Source: Halomonas alkalisoli (GTDB lineage Bacteria > Pseudomonadota > Gammaproteobacteria > Pseudomonadales > Halomonadaceae). From it: a stretch of DNA of 64,000 nucleotides. The stretch spans positions 1-64,000 of the forward strand of contig NZ_JAKCMI010000018.1 of assembly GCF_021412585.1 (NCBI RefSeq), read 5' to 3'. The translations under genes were made by a program, and so were the position numbers. Below are positions 19,682-30,689 of this stretch, in pieces (positions within the stretch are counted from its first letter, which is position 1; each line of letters begins with the position of its first letter). Below the pieces are notes generated by a model that saw nothing but the letters and a program-made list of their open reading frames with translations, did not search any database and was not told the DNA's origin.

Positions 19682-20764
19682 ATGGCTAGCTTACGGTGTA
19701 CGATCCTCCCCCCCCTCCTTGCCGCCGGCACCCTGTTGGCCAGCACTCTGCTGGCCGGCAACGCCCTCTCCGACGAGCGCGACGACTGGCCCGAGCGGGT
19801 CCACCTGGGTACCGCCTCCCTCGGCGGCACCTATCAGGTCGTTGGCGACGGCCTGGTGACCCACATCAGCGACACGCTGGACGTGCTTGCCTTGTCCCAG
19901 GCCACCGGCGGGCCCTACCACAACATGACGCTGGTCCATACGGGAGAAGCGGAGCTGGGTCTGGTTACCCTGGGCCCGGCCCGGGAACTGTGGGACGGAG
20001 AGGGCGTCGCCGCTCCCGGCGAAGAGATGCGCAACGTCCGCGCCCTCTTCCCCATGTACCAGACGCCCTTCCATGTGGTGACGATGGCCGACTCGGGGAT
20101 CGAGAGCATCGACGACCTGAGCGGCAAGCGGGTCGGCGTGGGTCCCATGGGCGGCACCTGTGCCGCCTACTGGCCACAGTTTCTGGACGCACTGGGCGTC
20201 GAGGACGTCCACCTGCAGTACGCCGGGGCCAATCACCTGGCGGACTACCTGCCGTCGCGGCTCAGCGATGCCTTTGCCTTCTGTGCCGGCCTGCCGATCC
20301 GCGCCTTCCAGCGCCTCGAGCGCAACCATGATGTACACATGTTCGGGCTGACCGAGGACGAGCAGGCCACGCTGATGGAAGCTTTCCCGGTCGCCTCGTT
20401 CGAGATCCCCGCCGATACCTACGCGTCCATGGATGCCCCCCATGCGTCGGTGGCCTTCTGGAACTTCGCCATCGGCCATAAGGATCTCCCCGAGAGCTTT
20501 GTCTATGAGCTGATGAAGCTGGTGCTGGATGACAACGAAACCATGGAGGCGATCCACCCCGCCATGGCCGAAGCCAGGGCGGAACACCTGGACAAGAACG
20601 ATGTGCTCTGGTTCCACCCCGGAGCGGTGCGCTATTACGAGGAGCAAGGCCTCGAGGTACCGACTGCCATGCTGCCGCCGGAGATGCGCCCGGAGGAGGA
20701 AGCGGCAGACGTCGCCGCCGATGACGCCAACGACGAGACGATGCCAACGGACACCACCGACTAA
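19682..20764 (+). CDS. TAXI-family TRAP solute-binding protein 2
   Basis: This 360-residue protein has a signal peptide (to about residue 30) and is plainly paralogous to the first binding protein; compare DERDDWPERVHLGTASLGG with DDREDWPRSLTVGTASQGG. Shared landmarks are VGPMGGTCAAYWPQ and WNFAIGHKDLPESFVYE. The C terminus has an extra acidic tail of about 25 residues that is absent from protein 1. It lies in the same orientation, 111 bases after the permease, and is followed by a strong terminator. It may widen substrate range for the same permease. Confidence 0.88.
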   Translation: MASLRCTILPPLLAAGTLLASTLLAGNALSDERDDWPERVHLGTASLGGTYQVVGDGLVTHISDTLDVLALSQATGGPYHNMTLVHTGEAELGLVTLGPARELWDGEGVAAPGEEMRNVRALFPMYQTPFHVVTMADSGIESIDDLSGKRVGVGPMGGTCAAYWPQFLDALGVEDVHLQYAGANHLADYLPSRLSDAFAFCAGLPIRAFQRLERNHDVHMFGLTEDEQATLMEAFPVASFEIPADTYASMDAPHASVAFWNFAIGHKDLPESFVYELMKLVLDDNETMEAIHPAMAEARAEHLDKNDVLWFHPGAVRYYEEQGLEVPTAMLPPEMRPEEEAADVAADDANDETMPTDTTD

Positions 20765-20780
20765 CCCCCGGCAACACAGC

Positions 20781-20808
20781 AGAAGGCCCCGCCTTGGCGG
20801 GGCCTTCT
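20781..20808. terminator. Bidirectional terminator between TAXI operon and sodC
   Basis: AGAAGGCCCCGCC (20781-20793), TT, GGCGGGGCCTTCT (20796-20808) form a perfect 13-bp stem between two convergent genes. The T tracts are short on both sides. Confidence 0.75.
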
Positions 20809-20833
20809 GCGTTCTCGGCCATGCTGTCGTCCG

Positions 20834-21370
20834 TCAGAACTCGACCGTGCCGCAGGCCATGCGATCACCGCCACCGCCAAGATGAGGCTCGTCCGAGTAG
20901 GTATCGCCCCCTGCATGGATCATCAGGCTTCGCCCATCCATGTCATCGAGGCTGAGTCGCGGTGCCAGCACCGGCAGGTTGGCTTCACCCTCCTCATTGA
21001 CGACCAGTACCGGCAGATCACCCAGGTGACCGTCGCCATAGGGGCCCTGGTGGGTATCGGTATCGTCGGGGTCATAGTGCCCGCCCGCCTCGCCGGCCGC
21101 GGTCATCTCGCCGTCGTCGTTCTCGCTTGGCTCGCAGCTGGCATGCTCATGCACGTGAAAGCCGTAGACACCCGGCGGTAACCCGCTCAGGTCGGGCGTA
21201 AGCAGCAGACCACCGTGGCTCTCTTCCAGCGTGATGGTACCGATGGCGTCCTCGATACCATCGGCACTCACCAGATTTATCTCGACGTCATGTCGCTCGT
21301 CGGCGTGGCTGGCACTGGCGGCCAGCAGAAGGGAGGCGGCAGCGACTCCCGGTAGGATGGCATTGCGCAT
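20834..21370 (-). CDS. sodC: Superoxide dismutase [Cu-Zn], periplasmic
   Basis: This 178-residue exported enzyme dismutates superoxide in the periplasm. It has a signal peptide (residues 1-23, ending SHA). The copper ligands lie in [10 protein letters not shown], the zinc region around [23 protein letters not shown], and the C-terminal His in [13 protein letters not shown]; the [10 protein letters not shown] segment holds the conserved second Cys. The mature protein is acidic, as expected for a halophile. It is monocistronic and converges with the TAXI operon. Confidence 0.95.
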   Translation of the reverse strand: MRNAILPGVAAASLLLAASASHADERHDVEINLVSADGIEDAIGTITLEESHGGLLLTPDLSGLPPGVYGFHVHEHASCEPSENDDGEMTAAGEAGGHYDPDDTDTHQGPYGDGHLGDLPVLVVNEEGEANLPVLAPRLSLDDMDGRSLMIHAGGDTYSDEPHLGGGGDRMACGTVEF

Positions 21371-21444
21371 CTAGCGTCTCCTGTTCCTGATTCCATGGAC
21401 ATGCATGGATCAAGCTAGACGCTGAAACGACAGCAGGCCAGTGC

Positions 21445-22284
21445 TCAGCTCAGATTGTCGAGTATGCGCAGGCTCGGTGTGGCCTGATTGAGCGTATAGA
21501 AGTGAAGGCCCGGGGCACCACCATCCAGCAGTCGCTGGCACAGCCGTGAAACCACTTCCTCGCCGAAGGCCGCAATGGATTCGCTGTCATCGCCATAGGC
21601 CTCGAGCTGCTTGCGAATCCAGCGTGGGATCTCTGCACCGCAGGCGTCGGAGAATCGTGCCAGTTTGGTGTAGTTGGTGATCGGCATGATGCCCGGGATA
21701 ATGGGCGCCTCGACGCCCAGCGCACGCGCCCGCTCCACGAAGTGGAAGTAGGCATCGGCGGTGAAGAAATACTGGGTGACGGCGAGGTTGGCTCCCGCCT
21801 TCATCTTGCGCACGAAGTTCTCCAGGTCCTTCTCGAAGCTGGGCGCCTGGGGGTGGGATTCCGGATAGGCCGCCACCGCGATCTCGAAGTGATCGCCGGT
21901 CTCCTCACGGATGAACTCGACGAGCTCGTTGGCGTAGCGCAGCTCGCCGATGCCGCCCATGCCTGAGGGAAGATCCCCCCTCAGCGCCACCAGGCTGTCG
22001 ATGCCCTGCTCACGATAGCGATGCAGCAGGTCACGCAGCTGGGCTTTCTCGCTACCGACACAGGAGAGATGCGGGGCGGTGGTGATACCCGACTCGCGCA
22101 CGGCCTGCACGGTACTGATGGTGCGAGCCTGGGTGGAACCGCCGGCGCCGTAGGTCACCGAGAAGAAGCGCGGGTTGCGTTCGGCAAGGGCATCGCGCAC
22201 ACCCATCAGCTTCTCACGCCCGAGGTCGGTATTCGGCGGAAAGAATTCGTAACTGATACCCAGCGGGTGTGCCTGCGTGCTCAT
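21445..22284 (-). CDS. metF: 5,10-methylenetetrahydrofolate reductase
   Basis: This 279-residue flavoenzyme reduces methylene-THF to 5-methyl-THF, the methyl donor for methionine synthesis. Family landmarks are SYEFFPPNTDLG at the start, FSVTYGAGGS near residue 45, HLSCVG near 75 and ALRGDLP near 100. It sits a few kilobases from ahcY and metK, so the methyl-cycle genes are loosely grouped. No SAM riboswitch is visible upstream. Confidence 0.95.
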   Translation of the reverse strand: MSTQAHPLGISYEFFPPNTDLGREKLMGVRDALAERNPRFFSVTYGAGGSTQARTISTVQAVRESGITTAPHLSCVGSEKAQLRDLLHRYREQGIDSLVALRGDLPSGMGGIGELRYANELVEFIREETGDHFEIAVAAYPESHPQAPSFEKDLENFVRKMKAGANLAVTQYFFTADAYFHFVERARALGVEAPIIPGIMPITNYTKLARFSDACGAEIPRWIRKQLEAYGDDSESIAAFGEEVVSRLCQRLLDGGAPGLHFYTLNQATPSLRILDNLS

Positions 22285-22522
22285 CGGTCAATCTCTCTTC
22301 GTTAGCCGGCGAGGCCGAAATGGGCCGCGCCACGATGTATCGATCACTCTGCTTCGAGTCTATGGCCACCATTTTGCCGGGCAGCCTCAAGAGAGACCAA
22401 TGAAAGTTTCCGGGCATGCACATTAGTTCCGGTCATGTTGAGGGCAGCGGTCGACGCGACTCGCTGACAGAAGCGTGAGCGCCAGGCATCATGACGGCTT
22501 TCGGCAAGGGATTGAAAAGACG

Positions 22523-23455
22523 ATGATCGACCCCGGCGCCCTGATGGGCCCTCTCTGGACGCTGCTGGCCTTCGTCGGCCTGGGCTGGCTGGCGGCTCGG
22601 CATCTGGCCGTGGACCCGCGCCCCATCGCCACGCTGCTGATCTACCTCATTGCCCCGCTCACCTTCTTTCGCGGCCTCACCCTCGGCGGCCCGACACCGG
22701 GGTACCTGCTGCTGACCCTGGCCCTGTTCGCGCTGGCCAGTCTGATGGCCATCCTCGTCAATCTGGTGGGCAAGCGCTTTCTCCCCGCCCAGGAGAGCGC
22801 CCTGCTGGCCTTTTCGGCCGGCACCGGCAACACCGGCTACTTTGGCCTGCCGATCGCCATGGTCCTGCTGCCCCCCGAAGGCGTGACGCTCTACCTGTTC
22901 TGTGTCCTCGGGGTCACCCTCTACGAGTTCACGGTGGGCTTCTATCTCAGCGCCCGGGGCCAGTTTTCGGTACGTCAGAGCCTGATCAAGATCATCCGGC
23001 TGCCGCTGATCTACGCCTTCCTCGCCGCCCTGCTGGCCAGTGGCCTGGGGCTGGCGATTCCCGTCGCAATCATGGACGGCCTGGCCGTGTTCCCGGCCAC
23101 CTATACCCTGCTGGGCATGATGATCATCGGCATGACCCTGAGTCGCGTATCGGTAAGGGAGTTCGACGGCCGCTTCATCAGTGCCTGCGTGGCGGTGCGT
23201 TTCGGCCTCTGGCCCCTGGTCGCACTGCTGGCCGTGCTCGGTCTGCAGGCGTTCTTTTCACTGTCGATCGAGCTGGCCATGGCCCTGCTGCTGGTGGGGG
23301 TAGTGCCCATGGCCGCCAATGTGGTGGTGGTCGCCATGGAGCTAGGCATCCGGCCGGAAAAGGGTGCCATTGCGGTGCTGCTGACCACCCTGGCGGCGCC
23401 GTTGCTGATCCCCTTCTACCTGGAGGGCCTGATACGCCTGACCGGGCTGGGGTGA
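22523..23455 (+). CDS. AEC-family transporter (auxin efflux carrier-like)
   Basis: This 310-residue protein has about ten hydrophobic helices in two five-helix halves, the layout of the AEC permease family (malonate, malate or other anions, substrate unknown). I start at ATG 22523, which places the first helix near the N terminus; a GTG 48 bases upstream would add a hydrophilic extension untypical of the family. The FSAGTGNTGYFGLPIA segment is characteristic. It is divergent from metF. Confidence 0.85.
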   Translation: MIDPGALMGPLWTLLAFVGLGWLAARHLAVDPRPIATLLIYLIAPLTFFRGLTLGGPTPGYLLLTLALFALASLMAILVNLVGKRFLPAQESALLAFSAGTGNTGYFGLPIAMVLLPPEGVTLYLFCVLGVTLYEFTVGFYLSARGQFSVRQSLIKIIRLPLIYAFLAALLASGLGLAIPVAIMDGLAVFPATYTLLGMMIIGMTLSRVSVREFDGRFISACVAVRFGLWPLVALLAVLGLQAFFSLSIELAMALLLVGVVPMAANVVVVAMELGIRPEKGAIAVLLTTLAAPLLIPFYLEGLIRLTGLG

Positions 23456-23543
23456 AATAGGGCAGCCCACCCATCAGCCGTCTTGCAACCCATGCCGGCA
23501 TGGCTAGCCTGTAAGGAAACCCCTGCACAGGAAGGAGAGGACC

Positions 23544-23903
23544 ATGTCACGGCTATCAGGAGTCGGCTGGGGCGCCCTGTTGTGCGCCCTGCTGCTGTTC
23601 GTAAGCCCTGTCCAGGCTCACCATGGCTGGATCGGTGGCGAGACCATCGAACTCAGCGGCACCATCACCTGGGTACGCCTGGGCAATCCCCACGGCGAGC
23701 TGACCCTGGACGTCGACGGGGAGGAGTGGACGGTAGAGGTGGGGCAGCCCTGGCGCAACGAGCGCGCCGGCCTGGAAGAGGGCGACCTGGCCGAAGGGGT
23801 GACCCTGCGCGTGTCTGGCGAACATGCCGCTGAACGGCTGCTCAAGGCCGAGCAGCTGTGGATCGGCGAAGAGCACTACGTCCTCTACCCCGGGCGCATC
23901 TAA
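23544..23903 (+). CDS. Small exported protein, DUF6152-like
   Basis: This 119-residue protein has a signal peptide (residues 1-25, ending VQA). It begins its mature part with HHGW and has a small beta-rich domain (TITWVRLGNPHGELTLDV). This resembles the DUF6152 family of periplasmic proteins of unknown function. The ATG follows GGAGAGG. A membrane protein gene begins five bases after its stop, so the two are probably made together. Confidence 0.72.
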   Translation: MSRLSGVGWGALLCALLLFVSPVQAHHGWIGGETIELSGTITWVRLGNPHGELTLDVDGEEWTVEVGQPWRNERAGLEEGDLAEGVTLRVSGEHAAERLLKAEQLWIGEEHYVLYPGRI

Positions 23904-23908
23904 GCCCG

Positions 23909-24373
23909 ATGGAAGAGCTGCTGACTCGGCTGGCGGCGACTCCGCTGGCCGAGTGGATGCGCCTGTCGCGGTGGGGCTATGCCGTTGTCAACGCCCTGCA
24001 TGTGCTGGGTATTGGCCTGATGATCGGCGCCATCGCTGCGCTCGACCTGCGCCTGATGGGGTGGCGCCGCGACCTCCCGCTTTCCGCACTGGCCCGGTTG
24101 CTGCAGCCGGTGGCTATCGGCGGGCTGCTGCTGGCCATCGCCATAGGTGGCCTGCTGTTTCTCGCCGACCCCACCGGCTATGCCGGCATGCCGCTCTTCC
24201 AGCTCAAGCTGGGACTGATCGGCCTGGCGATCGCCAATGCCCTGCTGCTCAACCTGGGGCCGGGGCTGGCCAAGGCAACGGCGCTACGGCTGCGTATCAG
24301 CGGTGCCCTGTCACTTGGCCTGTGGCTCTCCGCACTGGTTGCCGGACGCTTCCTCGCCTTCGTCGATGGCTAG
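23909..24373 (+). CDS. Small four-helix membrane protein, DUF6644-like
   Basis: This 154-residue inner-membrane protein has four hydrophobic segments and conserved Trp, Gly and His residues early on ([20 protein letters not shown]). The early His could bind haem, as in small cytochrome-like membrane proteins, but that is not shown. Its gene follows the DUF6152-like gene by five bases and overlaps the ahcY stop tail to tail. Confidence 0.7.
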   Translation: MEELLTRLAATPLAEWMRLSRWGYAVVNALHVLGIGLMIGAIAALDLRLMGWRRDLPLSALARLLQPVAIGGLLLAIAIGGLLFLADPTGYAGMPLFQLKLGLIGLAIANALLLNLGPGLAKATALRLRISGALSLGLWLSALVAGRFLAFVDG

Positions 24374-25779
24374 TAGCGATAGGTGTCGGGCTTGAAGGGC
24401 CCCTCCACCGGCACCCCGGTGTACTCGGCCTGGTCCTCGGTCTGGCGTGTGAGCACCCCGCCGAAGCCCTCGACCATGTAGCGGGCCACCTCTTCATCGA
24501 GATGGCGCGGCAGCACGGTGACTTCCAGGCCGTCGCGCCGCGCCTCCTCGGGCAGGTCGGCGAAGCGTCGCTCGAAGAGATGGATCTGCGCCAGCACCTG
24601 ATTGGCGAAGGAGCCGTCCATGATCCGCGAAGGGTGGCCCGTGGCATTGCCCAGGTTGACCAGGCGGCCTTCGGAGAGCAGCAGCAGGTAGTCGCTGCTT
24701 GCCGGGTCGAAGCTGCCCGGCTTGCTGTCGCGATAGACCTTGTGCACCTGGGGCTTGACCTCCTCCCAGTGCCAGTGGCGACGCATGTAGCCGGTATCGA
24801 TCTCGTTGTCGAAGTGACCGATGTTGCAGACCACAGCGCCGGACTTGAGGGCGCCGAGCATGGCGGCATCGCAGGCGCGGATGTTGCCGGTGCAGGTCAC
24901 CACCAGGTCGATCCGGCCCAGCAGTGCCCGGTCGACGCTCTCCGACCCGCGATTGACGCCATCCACATAGGGCGAGACCACTTCAAAGCCGTCCATGCAC
25001 GCCTGCATGGCGCAGATCGGGTCGATCTCGGCGACCTTGACGATCATGCCCTCCTGGCGCAGCGACGCCGCCGAGCCCTTGCCCACGTCGCCGTAGCCCA
25101 CCACCAGCGCCTGCTTGCCGGCCAGCAGATGATCCAGGCCCCGCTTGATCGCATCGTTGAGCGAATGGCGGCAGCCGTACTTGTTGTCGTTCTTCGACTT
25201 GGTCACGGCGTCGTTGACGTTGATGGCCGGCACCTTGAGCAAGCCGTCGCGCAGCATCTCCTGGAGCCGGTGCACGCCGGTAGTGGTCTCCTCCGAGATG
25301 CCATGAATCTCGGCCAGCAGTTCCGGGCGCTTCTCATGCAACAGGGCCGTGAGGTCGCCGCCGTCGTCCAGCACCATGTTGGGTCGCCAGTCGTCGGGGC
25401 CTTCCACGGTCTGCTCGATGCACCACCAGAACTCCTCCTCCGTCTCGCCCTTCCAGGCGAACACCGGGATGCCGGCGGCCGCGATGGCGGCGGCAGCATG
25501 ATCCTGGGTAGAGAAGATGTTGCAGGACGACCAGCGCACCGAGGCGCCCAAGTCTATCAGGGTCTCGATCAGCACCGCGGTCTGGATGGTCATGTGGATG
25601 CACCCGGCGATGCGGGCGCCCGCCAGCGGCTGCTCTGCGTGGTATTTGCGGCGGATCGCCATCAGCGCGGGCATCTCGGTCTCGGCGATGCGAATCTCGC
25701 GACGCCCCCAGTCGGCCAGCGTGATATCGGCAACCTTGTGATCCTGAGCATTCAGGGCAGAAACGGCGGCCTGGTTCAT
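24370..25779 (-). CDS. ahcY: S-adenosyl-L-homocysteine hydrolase
   Basis: This 469-residue cytosolic NAD+-dependent enzyme hydrolyses S-adenosylhomocysteine to homocysteine and adenosine. The NAD+ loop [10 protein letters not shown] is near residue 222, the C-terminal KPDTYRY is intact, and the conserved [12 protein letters not shown] is near 60. The ATG follows GAGG. It lies downstream of metK on the same strand, but a strong hairpin separates them, so it probably has its own promoter. An SAH riboswitch was looked for in the gap and not found. Confidence 0.97.
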   Translation of the reverse strand: MNQAAVSALNAQDHKVADITLADWGRREIRIAETEMPALMAIRRKYHAEQPLAGARIAGCIHMTIQTAVLIETLIDLGASVRWSSCNIFSTQDHAAAAIAAAGIPVFAWKGETEEEFWWCIEQTVEGPDDWRPNMVLDDGGDLTALLHEKRPELLAEIHGISEETTTGVHRLQEMLRDGLLKVPAINVNDAVTKSKNDNKYGCRHSLNDAIKRGLDHLLAGKQALVVGYGDVGKGSAASLRQEGMIVKVAEIDPICAMQACMDGFEVVSPYVDGVNRGSESVDRALLGRIDLVVTCTGNIRACDAAMLGALKSGAVVCNIGHFDNEIDTGYMRRHWHWEEVKPQVHKVYRDSKPGSFDPASSDYLLLLSEGRLVNLGNATGHPSRIMDGSFANQVLAQIHLFERRFADLPEEARRDGLEVTVLPRHLDEEVARYMVEGFGGVLTRQTEDQAEYTGVPVEGPFKPDTYRY

Positions 25780-25891
25780 GCGTCACCTCGTCGATTGGAA
25801 TCGGTGACCCTCACTATAGGCCCAGCGGGGCCGCCCGCGCCAAGTCATCCCTTTCACGCAAGGCGAAGCCGCAGCGGCCACACCAGACGAC

Positions 25892-25916
25892 GACGCCCGG
25901 CACAGGGCCGGGCGTC
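25892..25916 (-). terminator. Terminator of metK
   Basis: GACGCCCGGC (25892-25901), loop ACAGG, GCCGGGCGTC (25907-25916) form a perfect 10-bp stem, 34 bases past the metK stop on the minus strand. The following bases are GTCGTCTGG, so the T content is modest. Confidence 0.65.
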
Positions 25917-25949
25917 TGTCTGTCACGCAGGCTGGCTGCCGGGTATCGG

Positions 25950-27170
25950 TTAGAGGCCGGCGGCCTGACGCAGCGCCTGGGCGCGATCGATCCGCTCCCA
26001 GGGAAAGGCCGTGAAGGTCTCGGTCTGCTCCTGCCCCTTGTCGTCCTTCCAGCTGTAGGAGGTCTCGAAGGGCTCGCGGCCGAAATGACCATAGGCCGCG
26101 GTGAGCTGATACATGGGGTGAAGCAGGTCGAGCATGCGGGTGATGGCAAAGGGGCGCAGGTCGAAGTGCTCGCGCACCAGCTCGATGATGCGCGCCTCGT
26201 CCACCTTGCCGGTGCCGAAGGTATTGATCGCCACCGAGGTCGGCTGGGCCACGCCGATGGCGTAGGAAACCTGGATCTCGCACTTGTCGGCCAGGCCGCC
26301 GGCGACGATGTTCTTGGCCACGTAGCGGCCGGCGTAGGCGGCGCTGCGGTCGACCTTGGAGGGGTCCTTGCCGGAGAAGGCGCCGCCCCCATGGCGTGCC
26401 ATGCCGCCGTAGGTATCGACGATGATCTTGCGCCCGGTCAGCCCGCAGTCGCCTACCGGCCCACCGATGACGAACTTGCCGGTGGGGTTGATATGGTACT
26501 GGGTCGCCTCGGTGAGCCACTCCTCGGGGATCACCTGCTCGATGATCTCGTGCTTGACCATCTTGCGCAGTTCGACCTGGTCGATCTCCGGGTCGTGCTG
26601 GGTCGACAACACCACCGCCTCCACGCCGCAGGGCATGCCGGCCTCGTCGTAGCGGAAGGTGACCTGGCTCTTGGCGTCCGGGCGCAGCCAGGGCAGCAGG
26701 CCGTTCTTGCGCAGCTCGGCCTGACGCTCCACCAGCCGGTGGGCATAGTGGATCGGCGCCGGCATGAAGGAGTCGGTCTCGTTGGTGGCGTAGCCGAACA
26801 TCAGCCCCTGGTCGCCGGCACCCTGGTCCTCAGGCTTGACGCGGTCGACCCCCTGGGCGATGTCCACGCTCTGCTTGCCGATCAGGTTGAGCACGCCGCA
26901 GGTCTCGCCATCGAAGCCCACCTCGGAGGAGGTGTAGCCGATACCGGTGATGACCTCGCGCACCAGCGCCTCGAGATCGACCCAGGCCGAGGTGGTGATT
27001 TCGCCGGCGACGATCGCCACGCCGGTCTTGACCAGCGTCTCGCAGGCGACACGGGCCTGCTTGTCCCGGGCGATGATGGCATCCAGCACCGCATCGGAAA
27101 TCTGATCGGCGATCTTGTCCGGATGTCCTTCGGACACGGACTCGGAGGTGAACAGGGAGTATTCGCTCAT
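25950..27170 (-). CDS. metK: S-adenosylmethionine synthetase
   Basis: This 406-residue enzyme makes S-adenosylmethionine from methionine and ATP. It has the signature segments [12 protein letters not shown] near residue 14, [12 protein letters not shown] near 115 and [19 protein letters not shown] near 260. I start at ATG 27170, preceded by GAGG at the right distance; longer forms exist in frame but lack support. It is divergent from tkt across a 313-bp gap. Confidence 0.97.
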   Translation of the reverse strand: MSEYSLFTSESVSEGHPDKIADQISDAVLDAIIARDKQARVACETLVKTGVAIVAGEITTSAWVDLEALVREVITGIGYTSSEVGFDGETCGVLNLIGKQSVDIAQGVDRVKPEDQGAGDQGLMFGYATNETDSFMPAPIHYAHRLVERQAELRKNGLLPWLRPDAKSQVTFRYDEAGMPCGVEAVVLSTQHDPEIDQVELRKMVKHEIIEQVIPEEWLTEATQYHINPTGKFVIGGPVGDCGLTGRKIIVDTYGGMARHGGGAFSGKDPSKVDRSAAYAGRYVAKNIVAGGLADKCEIQVSYAIGVAQPTSVAINTFGTGKVDEARIIELVREHFDLRPFAITRMLDLLHPMYQLTAAYGHFGREPFETSYSWKDDKGQEQTETFTAFPWERIDRAQALRQAAGL

Positions 27171-27483
27171 GGGCATCCTCGACCATCTGGGTAACGTCAA
27201 AACGCTGCAGCGCAATTCCCGTCAGGATAACAGCCTCTGCCGGTACAGGCGGAATCGAGACGACAGGAAAGAGAATCCAGGGTTTTCGGGGCCAAGAGTT
27301 TACACGCTGGTACCTTTGGAGACACCCGCCATTTGATGACCGGCGGCAAGTCGGCGACAATAGGCGGCCGAAATTCTACCGCGCCGCCGCCATCCTGCGG
27401 CGCCCCAGCCAGAATGAAAACCCGGCAGGCACTTGGGTGCCGCCGTGGACTGCCCATTCTGCCGCAGGTGAGGAGCCAACCCA
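27171..27483. promoter_or_regulatory. Divergent region between metK and tkt
   Basis: This 313-bp gap must contain the promoters of both genes. I found no confident -35/-10 pair, no SAM riboswitch and no small gene. The plus-strand ribosome site GAGGAG for tkt is at its right end. Confidence 0.5.
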
Positions 27484-29475
27484 ATGCCGTCCCGTTTCGA
27501 ACTGGCCAATGCCATTCGCGCCCTGTCCATGGATGCCGTACAGAAGGCCAAGTCCGGCCATCCCGGCGCCCCCATGGGCATGGCCGACATCGCCGAAGTG
27601 CTGTGGAACGACTACCTCAAGCACAACCCCAACGACCCGAAATGGCCCGACCGCGATCGCTTCGTGCTCTCCAACGGCCACGGCTCGATGCTGCTCTACT
27701 CGCTGCTGCACCTGACCGGCTACGACCTCAGCCTCGAGGAGCTGCAGAATTTCCGCCAGCTCCATGCCAAGACCGCCGGGCACCCGGAGTTCGGCTATGC
27801 CCCCGGCATCGAGACCACCACCGGCCCGCTGGGCCAGGGCCTGGCCAATGCCGTGGGCATGGCCATCGCCGAGAAGACCCTGGCGGCCCAGTTCAACCGC
27901 CCGGGACACACCGTCGTCGACCACAACACCTGGTGCTTCGTGGGCGACGGCTGCCTGATGGAGGGTATCTCCCATGAGGTCGGCTCACTGGCCGGCACCC
28001 TGGGCCTGGGCAAGCTGATCACCTTCTACGACGACAACGGCATCTCCATCGACGGCGAGGTGGAAGGCTGGTTCACCGACGATACCGCCAAGCGCTTCGA
28101 GGCCTATGGCTGGCACGTGGTGCCCAACGTCGATGGCCACAAGCCCGATGAGGTCAAGGCGGCCATCGAGCTGGCCAAGAGCCAGGACGACCGGCCGAGC
28201 CTGATCATCTGCAAGACCGTCATCGGCTTCGGCGCCCCCAACAAGCAGGGCAAGGAAGAGTGCCACGGCGCCCCGCTGGGCGACGACGAGGTCGCCGCGG
28301 CCCGCGAGCAGCTCGACTGGCCCCATGCGCCCTTCCACGTGCCCGAGCCGGTCTACCAGGGCTGGGACGCCCGCGAGGCAGGCAAGAGCGCCCAGGAGGC
28401 GTGGCAGGCCAAATTCGATCGCTACCGCGAGGCCCACCCGGCACTGGCCAAGGAATTTCTGCGCCGCATCCAGTGCAAGCTGCCGACGGAGATCACCAGC
28501 GAGGCCTTGATCGAGAAGGCCCAGCAGCAGGGCGAGAGCATCGCTTCGCGCAAGGCGTCGCTGGCCTGCCTGAACGAGCTGGGCCCTCAGCTGCCCGAAC
28601 TGCTTGGCGGCAGCGCCGACCTGGCGCCCTCCAACCTGACCTTCTGGAGCGGCGCCAAGGCGATCTCCAAGGAGGATGCCAGCGGCAACTACCTGCACTA
28701 CGGCGTGCGCGAGTTCGGCATGGGCGCGATCATGAACGGCATCGTGCTTCACGGCGGGTTCATTCCCTACGGCGCCACCTTCCTGATCTTCATGGAGTAC
28801 ATGCGCAACTCGGTGCGCATGGCGGCACTGATGGGCAAGCGTGCCATCTACGTCTTCACCCACGACTCCATCGGCCTGGGCGAGGACGGCCCCACCCACC
28901 AGCCCATCGAGCAACTGACCAACCTGCGTACCACGCCGAACCTGTGCACCTGGCGCCCCTGCGACGCGGTGGAGACCGCCGCCGCCTGGGATGCCGCCAT
29001 CAAGCGCAACTCCGGGCCCACGGCGCTGGTGCTGTCGCGCCAGAACCTGCCGCACCAGGCGCGCAGCAAGCAGCAGCTGGCCGAGATACAGTGCGGCGGG
29101 TACATCCTGCGCGACTGCGCGGGCACTCCCGAGCTGATCCTGATCGCCACCGGCTCCGAGGTGGGGCTGGCCATGGAGGCCGCCGCCGAACTGGAAGGCC
29201 AGGGTCATGCCATTCGCGTGGTCTCGATGCCCTCGGCCTACCGCTTCGACGGCCAGGACGCCGAGTACCGCGACAGCGTGCTGCCGAGGGCAGTGACCAA
29301 GCGCATCGCCATCGAGGCCGGCCACGCCGACTACTGGTACAAGTATGTCGGCCTCGACGGCCGGGTGATCGGCATGCGCACCTACGGCGAATCCGCCCCG
29401 GCGGAGGACCTGTTCAAGCACTTCGGCTTCACCGTCGATAACGTCGTCAAGCAGGCCAAGGAGCTGCTGGGCTGA
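27484..29475 (+). CDS. tkt: Transketolase
   Basis: This 663-residue thiamine-diphosphate enzyme transfers two-carbon units in the pentose phosphate pathway. Landmarks are the early [12 protein letters not shown], the ThDP motif [12 protein letters not shown] near residue 155, and [12 protein letters not shown] near 465. A GAGGAG ribosome site precedes it. In many gammaproteobacteria tkt directly precedes epd-pgk-fba; here a 3.4-kb block separates them. An intrinsic terminator follows. Confidence 0.97.
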   Translation: MPSRFELANAIRALSMDAVQKAKSGHPGAPMGMADIAEVLWNDYLKHNPNDPKWPDRDRFVLSNGHGSMLLYSLLHLTGYDLSLEELQNFRQLHAKTAGHPEFGYAPGIETTTGPLGQGLANAVGMAIAEKTLAAQFNRPGHTVVDHNTWCFVGDGCLMEGISHEVGSLAGTLGLGKLITFYDDNGISIDGEVEGWFTDDTAKRFEAYGWHVVPNVDGHKPDEVKAAIELAKSQDDRPSLIICKTVIGFGAPNKQGKEECHGAPLGDDEVAAAREQLDWPHAPFHVPEPVYQGWDAREAGKSAQEAWQAKFDRYREAHPALAKEFLRRIQCKLPTEITSEALIEKAQQQGESIASRKASLACLNELGPQLPELLGGSADLAPSNLTFWSGAKAISKEDASGNYLHYGVREFGMGAIMNGIVLHGGFIPYGATFLIFMEYMRNSVRMAALMGKRAIYVFTHDSIGLGEDGPTHQPIEQLTNLRTTPNLCTWRPCDAVETAAAWDAAIKRNSGPTALVLSRQNLPHQARSKQQLAEIQCGGYILRDCAGTPELILIATGSEVGLAMEAAAELEGQGHAIRVVSMPSAYRFDGQDAEYRDSVLPRAVTKRIAIEAGHADYWYKYVGLDGRVIGMRTYGESAPAEDLFKHFGFTVDNVVKQAKELLG

Positions 29476-29504
29476 TGGCCAGCCAGCACTGAGCGGGAAT
29501 AGTA

Positions 29505-29534
29505 AGGGCGCGACCTGACGGTCGCGCCCTTTTT
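29505..29534. terminator. Rho-independent terminator after tkt
   Basis: AGGGCGCGAC (29505-29514), loop CTGACG, GTCGCGCCCT (29521-29530) and a run of five T form a classical intrinsic terminator. The other strand also has T-rich bases, so it may serve the convergent fbaB as well. Confidence 0.88.
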
Positions 29535-29554
29535 CCTTTGGCCTGGCTGCATCC

Positions 29555-30607
29555 TCAGGCGACAGTCACACCCTTGTCCAGGTAGACATCCTGGATGGCC
29601 TGGAGCAGCTCCACGCCTTCGGTGACCGGCTTCTGGAAGGCCTTGCGACCGGAGATCAGCCCCATGCCGCCGGCACGCTTGTTGATCACCGCGGTACGCA
29701 CCGCCTCGCCCAGGTCGGTATTGCCCTTGGAGCCGCCCCCGGAGTTGATCAGCCCGGCGCGCCCCATATAGCAGCAGGCCACCTGATAACGAGCCAGATC
29801 GATGGGATGATCCGAGGTCAGTTCTTCGTAGACCTTGGCGTGAGTATGGCCAAAGCCGATATCGCTGTAGCCACCGTTGGTTTCCGGCAGCTTCTGCTTG
29901 ACGATATCCGCCTTGAGCGTCGAGGCGAGGTGATTGGCCTGACCGGTGAGGTCGGCGGCCACGTGGTAATCCTTGCCATCCTGCTTGAAACCCGGGTTGC
30001 GCAGGTAGGCCCAGAGCACCGTCGCCATGCCCAGCTGGTGGGCCCGCTCGAAGGCCTCGCTGATCTCCATGATCTGGCGGCGGCTTTCCGGCGAGCCGAA
30101 GTAGATGGTCGCACCCACCGCGGCACAGCCCATGTCGTGGGCCTGCTCCACCTCGGCGAACAGCGTCTGGTCATAGATCGCCGGATAGGTCAGGGTCTCG
30201 TTGTGGTTGAGCTTGAGGATCATGGGAATGCGGTGGGCATAGCGACGCGCCACCGACGACAGCACGCCGAGCGTCGAGGCGACGCCATTGCAGCCCCCCT
30301 CCAGGGCCAGCTCGACGATGTTGGCCGGATCGAAGTAGCGCGGGTTCGGCGCGAAGGAGGCGCCGGCGGAATGCTCGATGCCCTGATCGACCGGCAGCAG
30401 GCTCAGGTAGCCGGTACCCGCCAGGCGGCCATGATTGAACAGCGCCTGCAGGTTGCGCAGCACGGCGGGGCTGCGGTCGCTGTCGCACACCACGCGGTCG
30501 ATGAAGTCGGGGCCGGGCAGGTGCAGCTGCTCACGGGGAAATCCGCGACAGCGGTGATCGAGCAGGTATTCGGCGTCGTCACCCAGTAGTTGGGGAATAT
30601 CAGTCAT
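29555..30607 (-). CDS. fbaB: Class I fructose-bisphosphate aldolase (DhnA/FbaB type)
   Basis: This 350-residue Schiff-base aldolase cleaves fructose-1,6-bisphosphate. Landmarks are the early [16 protein letters not shown] region, the active-site-like MILKLNHNE and the C-terminal [13 protein letters not shown] start at ATG 30607 behind AGGAG; a much longer in-frame form lacks any ribosome site. It is convergent with tkt. The cell also has a class II aldolase in this window (35295-36359), so two unrelated aldolases are encoded within 7 kb. Confidence 0.93.
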   Translation of the reverse strand: MTDIPQLLGDDAEYLLDHRCRGFPREQLHLPGPDFIDRVVCDSDRSPAVLRNLQALFNHGRLAGTGYLSLLPVDQGIEHSAGASFAPNPRYFDPANIVELALEGGCNGVASTLGVLSSVARRYAHRIPMILKLNHNETLTYPAIYDQTLFAEVEQAHDMGCAAVGATIYFGSPESRRQIMEISEAFERAHQLGMATVLWAYLRNPGFKQDGKDYHVAADLTGQANHLASTLKADIVKQKLPETNGGYSDIGFGHTHAKVYEELTSDHPIDLARYQVACCYMGRAGLINSGGGSKGNTDLGEAVRTAVINKRAGGMGLISGRKAFQKPVTEGVELLQAIQDVYLDKGVTVA

Positions 30608-30689
30608 ATTGCTCCTCTCCTTGGTTTTGGCCTTCACTTTCCCCAGCGTAGTGGAAACCGTACCGAGCGCGCGCCTCGCTTGCAAATGC

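Noticed and set aside
25780-25949. SAH riboswitch before ahcY
   Set aside because: The conserved core sequences of the SAH riboswitch are not present; the only clear structure is the metK terminator.
23824-25953. Open frame of about 700 codons on the plus strand opposite ahcY
   Set aside because: Low-complexity His/Gln/Arg-rich product typical of antisense frames; ahcY is complete on the minus strand.
27171-27483. SAM riboswitch before metK
   Set aside because: No SAM-I, SAM-II or SAM-IV core is recognisable and no terminator/antiterminator pair is seen.
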